A stretch of 36,947 bases of DNA from an uncultured Clostridia bacterium (GTDB lineage: Bacteria > Bacillota > Clostridia > UBA1381), in assembly GCA_934462715.1 (NCBI GenBank), contig CAKSIJ010000022.1, forward strand, positions 1 to 36,947, given 5' to 3'. Position 1 is the stretch's first letter, and each line of letters opens with the position of its first letter. This document shows positions 7,934-16,094 of the stretch, one piece after another. Below the pieces are notes generated by a model, which saw only the letters and a program-made list of their open reading frames with translations, was not told where the DNA came from and searched no databases. Position numbers and translations under genes: made by a program.

Positions 7934-8908
7934 TCAGCGTTCTTCTCGGAAATATGCCAACCCCAGCGATGCAGGTGGGTGATTTTCCTTTTTATTTCTC
8001 ACGCTAGTGAGTATTAATACCAAAATTGTTACCACATACGGCAGCATATTAAAGATTGCAACCGCACTTCTGCTCAAACCCGATATATAGGAGTAAGCGA
8101 TATAGAGTCCGCCGAAAACGAAAGAACCGAGGATACTTACGTTCGGGCGCCAGAGAGCAAAGATAACAAGTGCGATAGCGAGCCAACCTCTGTCACCGAA
8201 GCCGCCGTTAGTCCACGAACCGCCGGTATAGTCCATAATGAAATACAGACCGCCAAGACCGGCAATGATACCGCCCACGCAGGTTGCTATATACTTATAC
8301 TTTATGACATTGATTCCGGCAGCGTCTGCCGTTGCAGGATTTTCGCCTACCGCTCTGAGGTGCAAACCACAGCGCGTCCTGTTCAAGAACCACGAGGCGA
8401 TTATGGCAATTATTACCGCAACATAAGCAAGAAAGCCGTAGGAGAAGAATATTTTGCCTATTGCTCCCAGGCTATCGGCAAAAGGAAGTGTTGTTTTATA
8501 ATAATCTGCGGTAAGCTTAACCGAGAGATTACCTCCGCCGGACATGATTTTTGTAAGAGAGCCCCCGAAGAAATCACCGAAGCCCACACCGAAGGTAGTT
8601 AAGGCAAGACCTGTTACATTCTGATTTGCTCTGAGGGTAATTGTCAGGAAGCTGTAAATCAAAGCGGCAAGGAATGAGCCGAGAATCGATGACAGCAGCG
8701 GAATAACTATGCACCAGAAAGGCGACGGAGAAGCGGTTGACTGCTCATATATATACGCACCGATTACGCCGGCACTGCCGCCCATGTACATAATTCCCGG
8801 AATACCGAGATTCAGATTTCCGGATTTTTCGGTAATAATTTCACCGGTAGAGCCGAACAAAAGCGGAATACCCTGTACTATTGCTTTATTTATTATTGTA
8901 GCTATCAT
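7934..8908 (-). CDS. Nucleoside ABC transporter permease (BMP-type, NupQ/YufQ-like)
   Basis: A 324-residue inner-membrane protein of the BPD_transp_2 family with about nine hydrophobic segments. It starts MIATIINKAIVQG and contains the family motif LTEKSG-like ITEKSGNLNLGIPGIM (about 26-41), and AVGENPATADAAGINV (about 190-205), the loop that contacts the ATPase. This is the second permease of guanosine/purine nucleoside importers such as Bacillus subtilis NupNOPQ. The start ATG overlaps the stop of the previous gene as ATGA, and AAGGAGGG lies 9 nt upstream, so the two permeases are translationally coupled. It is the last gene of the operon; the 109-bp repeat follows at once. Substrate specificity is inferred from the xpt neighbour. 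Confidence 0.88.
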   Translation of the reverse strand: MIATIINKAIVQGIPLLFGSTGEIITEKSGNLNLGIPGIMYMGGSAGVIGAYIYEQSTASPSPFWCIVIPLLSSILGSFLAALIYSFLTITLRANQNVTGLALTTFGVGFGDFFGGSLTKIMSGGGNLSVKLTADYYKTTLPFADSLGAIGKIFFSYGFLAYVAVIIAIIASWFLNRTRCGLHLRAVGENPATADAAGINVIKYKYIATCVGGIIAGLGGLYFIMDYTGGSWTNGGFGDRGWLAIALVIFALWRPNVSILGSFVFGGLYIAYSYISGLSRSAVAIFNMLPYVVTILVLILTSVRNKKENHPPASLGLAYFREER

Positions 8909-10020
8909 GCTTTTATTCCCTCCTTGTTTCTTCCTCTCACGTTGATTTTATACTGAACAAAAAATTCACTTCCGATGATAAAGAACAGAATTATACCGGT
9001 TACTATATCCGACACGCTTTCATTTAGCTGGAATGCAGTTGCTATTTCGCCTGCCCCTCTTTCAAGGAATACTATCAAAAATGCAGTCAGAGTCATGAAA
9101 ACAGGGTTGAACTTTGCAAGCCATGATACCATGATTGCAGTAAATCCCATACCGCCGACAGTATTTGTGTTTATCGTATGGTCGGTACCGGAAACGAGCA
9201 AAAATCCTGCCACACCGCACAAAGCGCCCGAAAGAGCCATAGTTCTCATAATCACCTTACGCACATTTATACCGATATATTTTGCGGTATTTTCGCTCTC
9301 TCCCACAACCGATATTTCATATCCGTGCTTACTGTAACGAAGATATATGTACATCGCAACCGTAATAACCGCAACAATTATAATATTAAGCAAGTATTTC
9401 TGTCCGAAAATTGCCGGCATCCAGCCACCCATAGTATCTCTGTTGATAACTCCGACTGTATTTGAATCCTTCGGATTTTCCCAGAATACTATACAGAACG
9501 AAACAATCTGCATTGCCACATAGTTCATCATAAGAGTAAACAGCGTTTCATTGGTATTGAAACGTGCCTTGAAGAATGCGGGAATCAAGCCCCATATCAT
9601 CCCGGCTGCAATACACGCAGCAATCATTATCGGGAAAAGCAAAGCCGGGTGCATGGTATTTCCCCAGTATATCATACACGCAGCAGCGGCAAGTCCTCCT
9701 ACCAGAGTTTGACCCTCTGCGCCTATGTTCCAGAACTTCATTTTAAAAGCCGGAGTTACCGCAAGCGATATACAAAGCAAAACGGCAAGCTTTTGCAGCG
9801 TGTTCCACACCTTTCTCGAAGATCCGAAGGTTCCGGCAAACATCGACTTATAAACGCTTATAGGGTTATCTCCTGTAAGAAAAACTATAACAAAGCCGCT
9901 TATAATCAATGCAAGCAGAATTGCCGCAGCTCTGATCAGCCATGACTGATACCACACGGGCTGATCTCTTTTTACTATTTGAAATTTCGGTTCACGCAAA
10001 TGCTTTTCATTAGTCTTCAT
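8905..10020 (-). CDS. Nucleoside ABC transporter permease (BMP-type, NupP/YufP-like)
   Basis: About 371 residues, with a cytoplasmic N-terminus and then some eight to ten membrane segments. The long loop VVGESENTAKYIGINV is the conserved coupling motif, and FWNIGAEGQTLVGG marks the family (BPD_transp_2, permease 1 of the BMP-type importers). It forms a heterodimer with the next gene product. An upstream in-frame ATG at 10038 is unlikely to be used because the Shine-Dalgarno GAGGAGG lies just downstream of it and 9 nt before ATG 10020. The gene overlaps the end of the ATPase gene by 11 bp and the next permease by 4 bp, showing tight operon packing. Specific substrate inferred as purine nucleoside from context. 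Confidence 0.88.
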   Translation of the reverse strand: MKTNEKHLREPKFQIVKRDQPVWYQSWLIRAAAILLALIISGFVIVFLTGDNPISVYKSMFAGTFGSSRKVWNTLQKLAVLLCISLAVTPAFKMKFWNIGAEGQTLVGGLAAAACMIYWGNTMHPALLFPIMIAACIAAGMIWGLIPAFFKARFNTNETLFTLMMNYVAMQIVSFCIVFWENPKDSNTVGVINRDTMGGWMPAIFGQKYLLNIIIVAVITVAMYIYLRYSKHGYEISVVGESENTAKYIGINVRKVIMRTMALSGALCGVAGFLLVSGTDHTINTNTVGGMGFTAIMVSWLAKFNPVFMTLTAFLIVFLERGAGEIATAFQLNESVSDIVTGIILFFIIGSEFFVQYKINVRGRNKEGIKA

Positions 10021-11554
10021 CGTTGTTTTCCTCCTCATATGATTTGGTCATCATCAAACCGATTTCTTCTTTTGTTACGCTTCTTGCGTCAACAATTCCG
10101 CTGATACGTCCGCCGCAAAGAACCATAATTTTGTCGCAAAGCTCCAACAAAACATCAAGATCTTCACCGACAAGAATTACGGCAACTCCGCGTTTTTTCT
10201 GTTCGTTGAGCAGATTGTATATCATATAAGAAGAATTAATATCAAGACCTCTGACGGGATATGCCGCCATCAGCACGGTAGGAGAAGCGGCAATTTCTCT
10301 GCCAACCAGCACCTTTTGCACGTTACCGCCCGACAAGCGTCTTACCGGAGTTGTCGCTCCCGGAGTTACAACTTCAAGCTTTTCGATAATTTCCTCGGCA
10401 AGAGTTTTGGGAGCTTTTCTTTCAACAAATACGGATTTGCCCTTTCTGTAGCTTCTGAGCATCATGTTATCTATAATATCCATGTTGCCGACAAGTCCCA
10501 TACCCAGTCTGTCCTCGGGAACAAATGAAAGTCTTACGCCCATTTCTCTGATCTGGAGCGGAGTTTTATCACGGAGATTTTCCGCTTTGCCTGTTTTGGG
10601 GTCATTATATGTTATTTTACCGTTTTCAAGATGCTGCAAGCCGGCAATTGATTCAAGCAATTCGCGCTGACCGCTTCCGGCAATACCGGCAATACCCAGA
10701 ATTTCTCCCGAATTTGCGGTAAAAGAAATATCCTTCAAAACCTTAACTCCCTCACGGTTCAGGCAATCTATATGTTCTATCACAATTCTTTCCTGCGGAT
10801 TTTCCGGCTCTGTTCTCTCGATATTTAGTGCAACCTTTTTTCCAACCATCATTTCGGTCAGCTGCATTTCATTTATATCCTTTGTTTCCACAGTTCCTAT
10901 GTATTCGCCCTTTCTTAAAACAGTCACTCTATCCGAAAGAGCCATAACCTCGTTAAGCTTATGGGTTATTATAACAATAGCCTTGCCGTCATCACGCATT
11001 TTTCTGAGGATTTTAAAAAGCTTTCTCGTTTCCTGTGGAGTCAGAACGGCTGTAGGCTCGTCAAGAATCAGAATATTTGCTCCTCTGTAAAGCACTCTGA
11101 TAATTTCAACCGTCTGTTTTTCTGATACCGACATTTCATAGATTTTCTTATTGGGGTCGATCACAAATCCGTACTTTTCACCGATTCGCTTTACCTCCTC
11201 AGCTGCTGCTTTCATATCAAACTTTTTCTCGTCCTTAAGACCGAGAACGATATTTTCGGCGGCGGTAAAAACGTCAACAAGCTTAAAGTGCTGATGAATC
11301 ATTCCAATTTTATGTTCAAATGCGTCCTTCGGCGAATGAATCACAACCTCCTCGCCGTTGATGAAAATTTGTCCCTCATCGGGGAAATATATACCGGAAA
11401 TCACATTCATAAGCGTTGTTTTTCCGCTTCCGTTTTCTCCGAGAACCGATAATATTTCACCGTTTCTGACAGACATCGAAACATTTTTGTTGGCAATAAT
11501 ATTTCCGAATGTCTTTGTTATGTTTTTGAGTTCTATAGCAGGCGCAGTATTCAA
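10010..11554 (-). CDS. Nucleoside ABC transporter ATPase, two nucleotide-binding domains (NupO/YufO-like)
   Basis: A 514-residue protein with two ABC domains, as in the sugar/nucleoside class. The first has Walker A GENGSGKT (39-46), an atypical signature MSVSEKQ and Walker B ILILDEPTAVL. The second has a degenerate Walker A GIAGSGQ, a proper signature LSGGNVQK, and a Walker B ending AAYPVRGLD without the catalytic Glu. This asymmetry is typical of the family: one ATP site is formed properly. The gene starts at TTG 11554; AGGAGGG 6 nt upstream supports it and no ATG fits. It energises the two permeases encoded after it. A hairpin terminator in the 226-bp gap separates it from the lipoprotein gene, so less mRNA is expected here. 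Confidence 0.9.
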   Translation of the reverse strand: MNTAPAIELKNITKTFGNIIANKNVSMSVRNGEILSVLGENGSGKTTLMNVISGIYFPDEGQIFINGEEVVIHSPKDAFEHKIGMIHQHFKLVDVFTAAENIVLGLKDEKKFDMKAAAEEVKRIGEKYGFVIDPNKKIYEMSVSEKQTVEIIRVLYRGANILILDEPTAVLTPQETRKLFKILRKMRDDGKAIVIITHKLNEVMALSDRVTVLRKGEYIGTVETKDINEMQLTEMMVGKKVALNIERTEPENPQERIVIEHIDCLNREGVKVLKDISFTANSGEILGIAGIAGSGQRELLESIAGLQHLENGKITYNDPKTGKAENLRDKTPLQIREMGVRLSFVPEDRLGMGLVGNMDIIDNMMLRSYRKGKSVFVERKAPKTLAEEIIEKLEVVTPGATTPVRRLSGGNVQKVLVGREIAASPTVLMAAYPVRGLDINSSYMIYNLLNEQKKRGVAVILVGEDLDVLLELCDKIMVLCGGRISGIVDARSVTKEEIGLMMTKSYEEENNDED

Positions 11555-11630
11555 TTTATTCCCTCCTGTTACTTTTAAATAACTGCATTTTTTATTTTAC
11601 AGTTAAAAATGTCCTTTTTATTTTGCTTTC

Positions 11631-11678
11631 AAAAAAGCATAAATCATTTTATCCCGCGTTTATATTTAATGCTTTTTT
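11631..11678. terminator. AT-rich bidirectional hairpin in the lipoprotein-ATPase gap
   Basis: AAAAAAGCAT (11631-11640) pairs over 10 bp with ATGCTTTTTT (11669-11678), leaving a 28-nt loop. Runs of T follow on both strands. It lies downstream of the GC-rich hairpin at 11737-11766 in the direction of transcription and may be a second partial stop or an mRNA-processing structure. Confidence 0.4.
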
Positions 11679-11736
11679 CAAAGCAGAAACGGGTTCTTCT
11701 TTTAACAAAAAGCAGGACCCTTTCAAAACAAAATAC

Positions 11737-11766
11737 CCCGGAGAGTGCGTCGTGGCACACTCCGGG
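11737..11766 (-). terminator. Partial terminator after the nucleoside-binding lipoprotein gene
   Basis: On the minus strand CCCGGAG pairs with CTCCGGG (7 bp), then a T/T mismatch, then GTGC with GCAC around a 6-nt loop, followed by GTATTTTGTTTTG. It begins 15 nt after the lipoprotein stop. Such hairpins commonly let the binding protein be made in excess of the membrane subunits; readthrough would be needed to express the ATPase and permeases. Confidence 0.75.
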
Positions 11767-11780
11767 ATTTTATTATTAAA

Positions 11781-13013
11781 TTACTTTATTGTGATACCGT
11801 CGATATCTATATCAAAATACGGAGCCGAACGCATTTCGGATTCGTGGAAATATCCGTCCGAAACAACCTCTGTATCAGGTGTAAAGTCAGCGTCTGAATC
11901 AACGTCTGCTTTGTACTCTTTAAGCTCTGCACCCTTAACGGTAAATGTCTTTGTATCAAATATCTTCAATTCGCCCGAAACGATCTTAGCCTTAACCTCG
12001 TCAAGCTTTTCCTGTGTACCGGCAGCGGCTACTTTATCGTTAAGACCGAATACTTGTACAACATCGTCAGCAACGCCCTTGCAGAAATCCTGTTCGATTG
12101 TCTTGCCCTCTGCAACCGATGTGATGATATGTTCAAAATACGGCTCCCAGTTAATCTTTGAAGAAATCAAAGCAGTGTTTGGACCCCATTCTCTTGTATC
12201 GAGGTTATATGAAACATCGGGTACGCCTGCTTCTTCACAAGCCTTAGGAGCGCCCTCTGAGTCTGCGTGCTGGCTGATAAGTACGCAGCCGCCTGCGATA
12301 AGTGCGTTAGCTGTTTCTTTTTCTGCAGCTATATCAAACCATGAGTTTGTGAACTTAACGTCCATTGTTACCGACGGGCAAACAGATCTTGCGCCGAGGA
12401 AGAACGATGTGTAACCCGACTTAACCTCTGCATAAGGATAAGCTCCTACATAACCCATCTTAGCCTGTTCAGCCGTAATGTCGCCCTTTTCGATCATTTC
12501 GTTGAGCTTAAGACCTGCCGCAACACCGGCAAGGTAACGTCCCTCATAGATTGAAGCGAATGCATTGTAGAAGTTAGGAAGCTTTTCCGTATGAGCCTTT
12601 GTACCTGTTGCATGAGCAAAAGTTACGTTTGTAAATTCCTTTGCTGCCTGAATCATGAAATCCTCATGACCGAAGCTGTCTGCAAATACAAGATCACATC
12701 CTGCGTCTGCCAGATCGGCTGCCGCTTCGTAACATTCTGCGGTTTCCGGAATGTTTGTTTTGAACATAACCTGATCATCTGAAAGACCGAGCTTTTCTTT
12801 TGCGGCATTTGCAGCGTCCATGAAGTTCTTGTCATATGTTGAGTTTTCATCATGCAGGAATATAAAACCTACTTTTATATCCTTTAAGCTGCTGTCAGCT
12901 CCTGCCGTTGCCTGTGCGTCGGTTCCCTTTTCCGTCTTGCTTCCGCAGCCTGCTGCCGAAATAAGCATTGATGCCGCCATCAGCATTGCCGTTAACTTTG
13001 TGATTTTTTTCAT
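11781..13013 (-). CDS. BMP-family nucleoside-binding lipoprotein (NupN/PnrA-like)
   Basis: A 410-residue substrate-binding lipoprotein. The signal peptide has a charged start MKKITK, a hydrophobic core and the lipobox SAAGC with Cys23 as the lipidation site, so the mature protein is anchored outside the membrane. The mature part begins with a charged linker and then IKVGFIFLHDENSTYD; GFIF..STYD, DLVFADSFGHED and the GYVGAYPYAEVKSG segment fit the PnrA/BMP fold (PF02608), which binds purine nucleosides. GAGGAGG sits about 8 nt before ATG 13013. It lies 67 bp after xpt, with only a small AGGC-GAAA-GCCT hairpin between them, so they are probably co-transcribed. It delivers nucleosides to the permease pair encoded downstream. 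Confidence 0.9.
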   Translation of the reverse strand: MKKITKLTAMLMAASMLISAAGCGSKTEKGTDAQATAGADSSLKDIKVGFIFLHDENSTYDKNFMDAANAAKEKLGLSDDQVMFKTNIPETAECYEAAADLADAGCDLVFADSFGHEDFMIQAAKEFTNVTFAHATGTKAHTEKLPNFYNAFASIYEGRYLAGVAAGLKLNEMIEKGDITAEQAKMGYVGAYPYAEVKSGYTSFFLGARSVCPSVTMDVKFTNSWFDIAAEKETANALIAGGCVLISQHADSEGAPKACEEAGVPDVSYNLDTREWGPNTALISSKINWEPYFEHIITSVAEGKTIEQDFCKGVADDVVQVFGLNDKVAAAGTQEKLDEVKAKIVSGELKIFDTKTFTVKGAELKEYKADVDSDADFTPDTEVVSDGYFHESEMRSAPYFDIDIDGITIK

Positions 13014-13080
13014 CTGAAAAATCCTCCTCTTAAAATTTTTCGATATTTTTTATTTATTTAAAAGGCTTTCGCCTGATAAA

Positions 13081-13656
13081 TCAATCTCTGAACACTACGC
13101 CGCCGTCAACGCTCATGCTGTCGATAATTGCGAGTGATTCAACTCTGATACCCTTATCCCTTATTTCCTTTCCTCCAACCTGGAAGCCCTTTTCGATTAC
13201 TATTCCGGCTCCGACAAGCTCTGCCCCGGATTTCTCTATTATATCGGCAAGTCCCATAAGAGCGCAGCCGTTTGCAAGAAAATCGTCTATAATAAGCACC
13301 TTATCCTCCGGCTTTAAAAAGTCTTTTGACACCATAACGTCATAAACACGTCCGTGAGTAAAAGACTGAACTCTCGAAGAATAAACCTCTCCGGCAATGT
13401 TTTTGGTCTGCGATTTTTTCGCAAAAACCACCGGAACATCAAAATACTGTGCAGTTATACAGGCAATTCCTATTCCCGAAGCCTCAATTGTCAGAATTTT
13501 GTTTATATCCGAATCTGCAAAGCGTCTTTTAAATTCCTTGCCTATTTCATTAAACAATTTTATATCCATACAATGATTAAGAAAGCTGTCAACCTTTAAT
13601 ACGTTTCCCTCTCTGACAATACCGTCTTTTTTAATTCTGTCCTTAAGTATCTGCAT
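13081..13656 (-). CDS. xpt: Xanthine phosphoribosyltransferase
   Basis: A 191-residue purine phosphoribosyltransferase converting xanthine (and likely guanine, in the family) with PRPP into the nucleotide, in the cytoplasm. Family marks are GNVLKVDSFLNHCMD near the N-terminus, LTIEASGIGIA, and the PRPP-binding loop VLIIDDFLANGCA. Length and ends match Bacillus subtilis Xpt. It heads an operon with a BMP-type nucleoside importer, giving uptake plus salvage of purines. The ATG at 13656 is preceded by AAAGGAG at the unusual distance of 15 nt, with an in-frame TAG in between, so no earlier start is possible. The roughly 195-nt leader shows no purine riboswitch core but has two hairpins (see leader entry). 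Confidence 0.92.
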   Translation of the reverse strand: MQILKDRIKKDGIVREGNVLKVDSFLNHCMDIKLFNEIGKEFKRRFADSDINKILTIEASGIGIACITAQYFDVPVVFAKKSQTKNIAGEVYSSRVQSFTHGRVYDVMVSKDFLKPEDKVLIIDDFLANGCALMGLADIIEKSGAELVGAGIVIEKGFQVGGKEIRDKGIRVESLAIIDSMSVDGGVVFRD

Positions 13657-13706
13657 AATCTAAGCCAAAAGCTCCTTTCAGCATATGTATTTTATATTTA
13701 TGTAAT

Positions 13707-13796
13707 TGCAGAACCTCTGTTCCGCAAAATATCCGAAAACTCCCGAAAACGAATAAAAGACAAAAAACCAAAAAGAGCAATGCACAAAACACCGCT
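13707..13796 (-). promoter_or_regulatory. xpt leader with two hairpins, possible attenuator
   Basis: In RNA order, AGCGGUG/CAUUGCU (13776-13796, two G-U pairs) is followed by CUUUUUGG and UUUUUUG, as in a weak intrinsic terminator; then UGCGGAAC-AGAG-GUUCUGCA (13707-13726) forms an 8-bp stem before the ribosome site. The leader lacks the conserved three-way junction of purine riboswitches. An attenuator acting through a protein or an unknown ligand is possible. The rest of the 13657-14171 gap is AT-rich with two divergent promoters. Confidence 0.35.
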
Positions 13797-13857
13797 GCCG
13801 TAAAATTTGTCTTTCGATAAAATATTAATAATTCATTAACGCAATATTAATATAAAT

Positions 13858-13886
13858 ATAATAGTATACAATTCGATATTTTTCAA
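13858..13886 (-). promoter_or_regulatory. Promoter of xpt and the nucleoside importer
   Basis: Minus strand: TTGAAA (13881-13886), 17-bp spacer, TATTAT (13858-13863). Predicted transcription start is about 195 nt before xpt. Confidence 0.6.
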
Positions 13887-14113
13887 GCTACTTTGACACA
13901 TTTCAGCAAAAAACATAAAAATATTTTTTATTTTGCGATTTATTTGTATCAAATGGCACACTGCGTCAACGGATTAAAAGAAAAATTTATTTTACAACAA
14001 AATAAACATTGCCGAAAACTGTTGTAAAAATCGTTTTAAAATAGTGATTTTTTTATCAAAATATATGTATATAGTTCTAATATTACATTATTTTTACATT
14101 ATCCCTTTACCTA

Positions 14114-14142
14114 TTGACTTTTGTGTATTTTTAAAATATACT
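14114..14142 (+). promoter_or_regulatory. Promoter of the ABC exporter and sodium transporter genes
   Basis: TTGACT (14114-14119), 17-bp spacer, TATACT (14137-14142), about 62 nt before the chosen start codon. Confidence 0.75.
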
Positions 14143-14204
14143 GTCATGCGTTACGGAAGAAATTGTAGAATATGAGAAATAATTTTCTTCGGGGAGCTGA
14201 TTTT

Positions 14205-16034
14205 ATGACAGTGAAAAACAAGGTAAAAAACAACGGGAAAACAAAAGACACGGGCGCTATCAAAAAGGAGTATGCGGGCTTCTGGAAATATATGTACAAA
14301 TATATGAAAGAATACCGTTCCAAGCTTACGGTTACAATGCTGTTTGCCGCAGTTGTAGGTGCGTGCATAGCGATACAGCCGCTGGTAATCAAATGGATAG
14401 TTGACGGCGGAATATTAAACGACAGCTTAGCTGTCGATGGTAAGCTTCAATATATCGCTGTAATGTGCATGATATATGTAGGACTTGGCGGCAGCAGAAT
14501 TTTAATATGGCGGTTTGCGTATGTAAATATGCTGCAGGCTCTCGAGGGCTCGATATTCAACCTGCGTTCCGATTTCTTCTCTCATGTTCAGAATATGTGC
14601 ATGAAATTCTATGACAGAACCTCGGTCGGCGAGCTTTTCAATTACATTATGGGCTCGCCGATTGTCAACATCAAGACATATATGCAGCAGATTTTCATAA
14701 GCGTTCCGTACCAGTCGGTATCGCTTGTAATATCGGTTTTTGCATTATCCTCTTATGATGTCACGCTGACTCTGATTATGCTTGTAACGGCAATGTGTAT
14801 GGCTCTTTTCAACTTCATGGCAAGAAAGAAAATCAAAACGCTGTTCAAGGACTATATCCGCGCGGAAACCGAAGCAAGCCATTACATAAACGACGCTTTG
14901 CAGGGAATGGACGCAATAAAGCTTTATTCCATAGAAGAAAATACGCTCAATTCGTTCAAGGGCTTTGTTTCCAATATGTACAAAAAGGGCGTCAAGGCAA
15001 GCATTGCACAGACAAGTGAAAACTTTAAGCCGGAATTTATAAATTATCTGGGAACCGCAGTTATCTACTTTGTCGGAGCAATTTCATGTATATCAAGAGG
15101 TATGTCAGTAGGTACGCTTTATGCGTTTTTGTCGAGTATGGGTACAATACTTGCAACGCTCACAAGCTGGCTCACGATAGGGCTTACAAAAAGCACCGCC
15201 GAGGCAGGACTTTACAAAATTCTGCGTATTCTCGATATGCAGACCACTACGCCCGAGGTTGACACTGATCACGTAAGAAGCGTAGAGGTCGAACGTACCA
15301 GTGCTTTGTCGGGCAACAAACCGTGTATTTCTTTTAAGAATGTAACGTTCGGATATGACAGCCGTCCGATTTTTAAAAATTTCAGCTGTGATATAAACTA
15401 TCACGAAAGCGTTGCGCTTGTCGGCGGAAGCGGCAGCGGAAAAAGCACCTTCACCAAGCTTGCAATGCGCCTTTATGACGTTTCGGAGGGGAGCATACTC
15501 GTACACGGACGTGACATCAGGCAGTATCATCTTCATGATCTGCGTGTTACTTTTGGAGTTGTTCCGCAAAATCCATTCATATTTCACGGCTCTATATGGG
15601 ATAATATTATAATAGCAAGACCGAACGCTTCAAATAATGACGTTATGAAAGCAATGGAGATTGCGCGCGTGCATGAATTTGTAAATGATCTGCCCAACGG
15701 CTGGAACACAATTGTCGGTGACGGCGCACTTAATCTTTCCGGAGGTCAGAAGCAAAGAATAGCAATCGCCCGTGCGGTGCTCGGCAACCCCGATATACTG
15801 ATTTTCGACGAAGCGACCTCTGCTCTCGACAACATTTCGGAAAGACATATACAGCAGGCGATGGAGGAGCTTATGAAAACGCACACCGTAATTATCGTTG
15901 CTCACAGACTGTCAACAATACGAAACGCAGACAGAATACTTGTTTTCGATAAGGGCAAAATTGTCCAGGAGGGTACTTACGATCAGCTTGCCGCCCAAGA
16001 CGGCGAGTTTAAATCACTGCTCAACGGGCAGTAA
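14205..16034 (+). CDS. ABC exporter, fused membrane and ATPase domains
   Basis: A 609-residue half-transporter of the ABCB/MsbA type, acting as a dimer in the inner membrane. About six membrane helices occupy residues 40-330, with the ATPase after residue 370: Walker A GGSGSGKST (near 406-414), Q-loop VPQNPFIF, signature LNLSGGQKQR, Walker B ILIFDEATSALD and the H-loop IIVAHRLSTI, all intact. The family exports drugs, lipids or peptides; the substrate cannot be told here. GGGGAG at 14191-14196 sits 8 nt before ATG 14205, so the upstream in-frame ATG at 14172 is rejected. The sodium transporter gene follows 60 bp later with no convincing terminator. Only one half-transporter is present, implying a homodimer or a distant partner. 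Confidence 0.9.
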   Translation: MTVKNKVKNNGKTKDTGAIKKEYAGFWKYMYKYMKEYRSKLTVTMLFAAVVGACIAIQPLVIKWIVDGGILNDSLAVDGKLQYIAVMCMIYVGLGGSRILIWRFAYVNMLQALEGSIFNLRSDFFSHVQNMCMKFYDRTSVGELFNYIMGSPIVNIKTYMQQIFISVPYQSVSLVISVFALSSYDVTLTLIMLVTAMCMALFNFMARKKIKTLFKDYIRAETEASHYINDALQGMDAIKLYSIEENTLNSFKGFVSNMYKKGVKASIAQTSENFKPEFINYLGTAVIYFVGAISCISRGMSVGTLYAFLSSMGTILATLTSWLTIGLTKSTAEAGLYKILRILDMQTTTPEVDTDHVRSVEVERTSALSGNKPCISFKNVTFGYDSRPIFKNFSCDINYHESVALVGGSGSGKSTFTKLAMRLYDVSEGSILVHGRDIRQYHLHDLRVTFGVVPQNPFIFHGSIWDNIIIARPNASNNDVMKAMEIARVHEFVNDLPNGWNTIVGDGALNLSGGQKQRIAIARAVLGNPDILIFDEATSALDNISERHIQQAMEELMKTHTVIIVAHRLSTIRNADRILVFDKGKIVQEGTYDQLAAQDGEFKSLLNGQ

Positions 16035-16094
16035 TCAAAAAAACAAACCGATACGGTTTAAATAAAAAACAAGCATTTTCAAGGAGGAAATTTA

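Noticed and set aside
13657..13860. Purine riboswitch in front of xpt
   Set aside because: The conserved junction bases (TATAA, GGTTTGAGG-like P2/P3 loops and CCGTAAATnnCTGA-like block) are not found on the minus strand, and no P1 pairing flanks them.
16035..16094. Terminator between the ABC exporter and the sodium transporter
   Set aside because: AAACCG-ATA-CGGTTT is a 6-bp stem followed by A-rich sequence, not T, so readthrough is expected.
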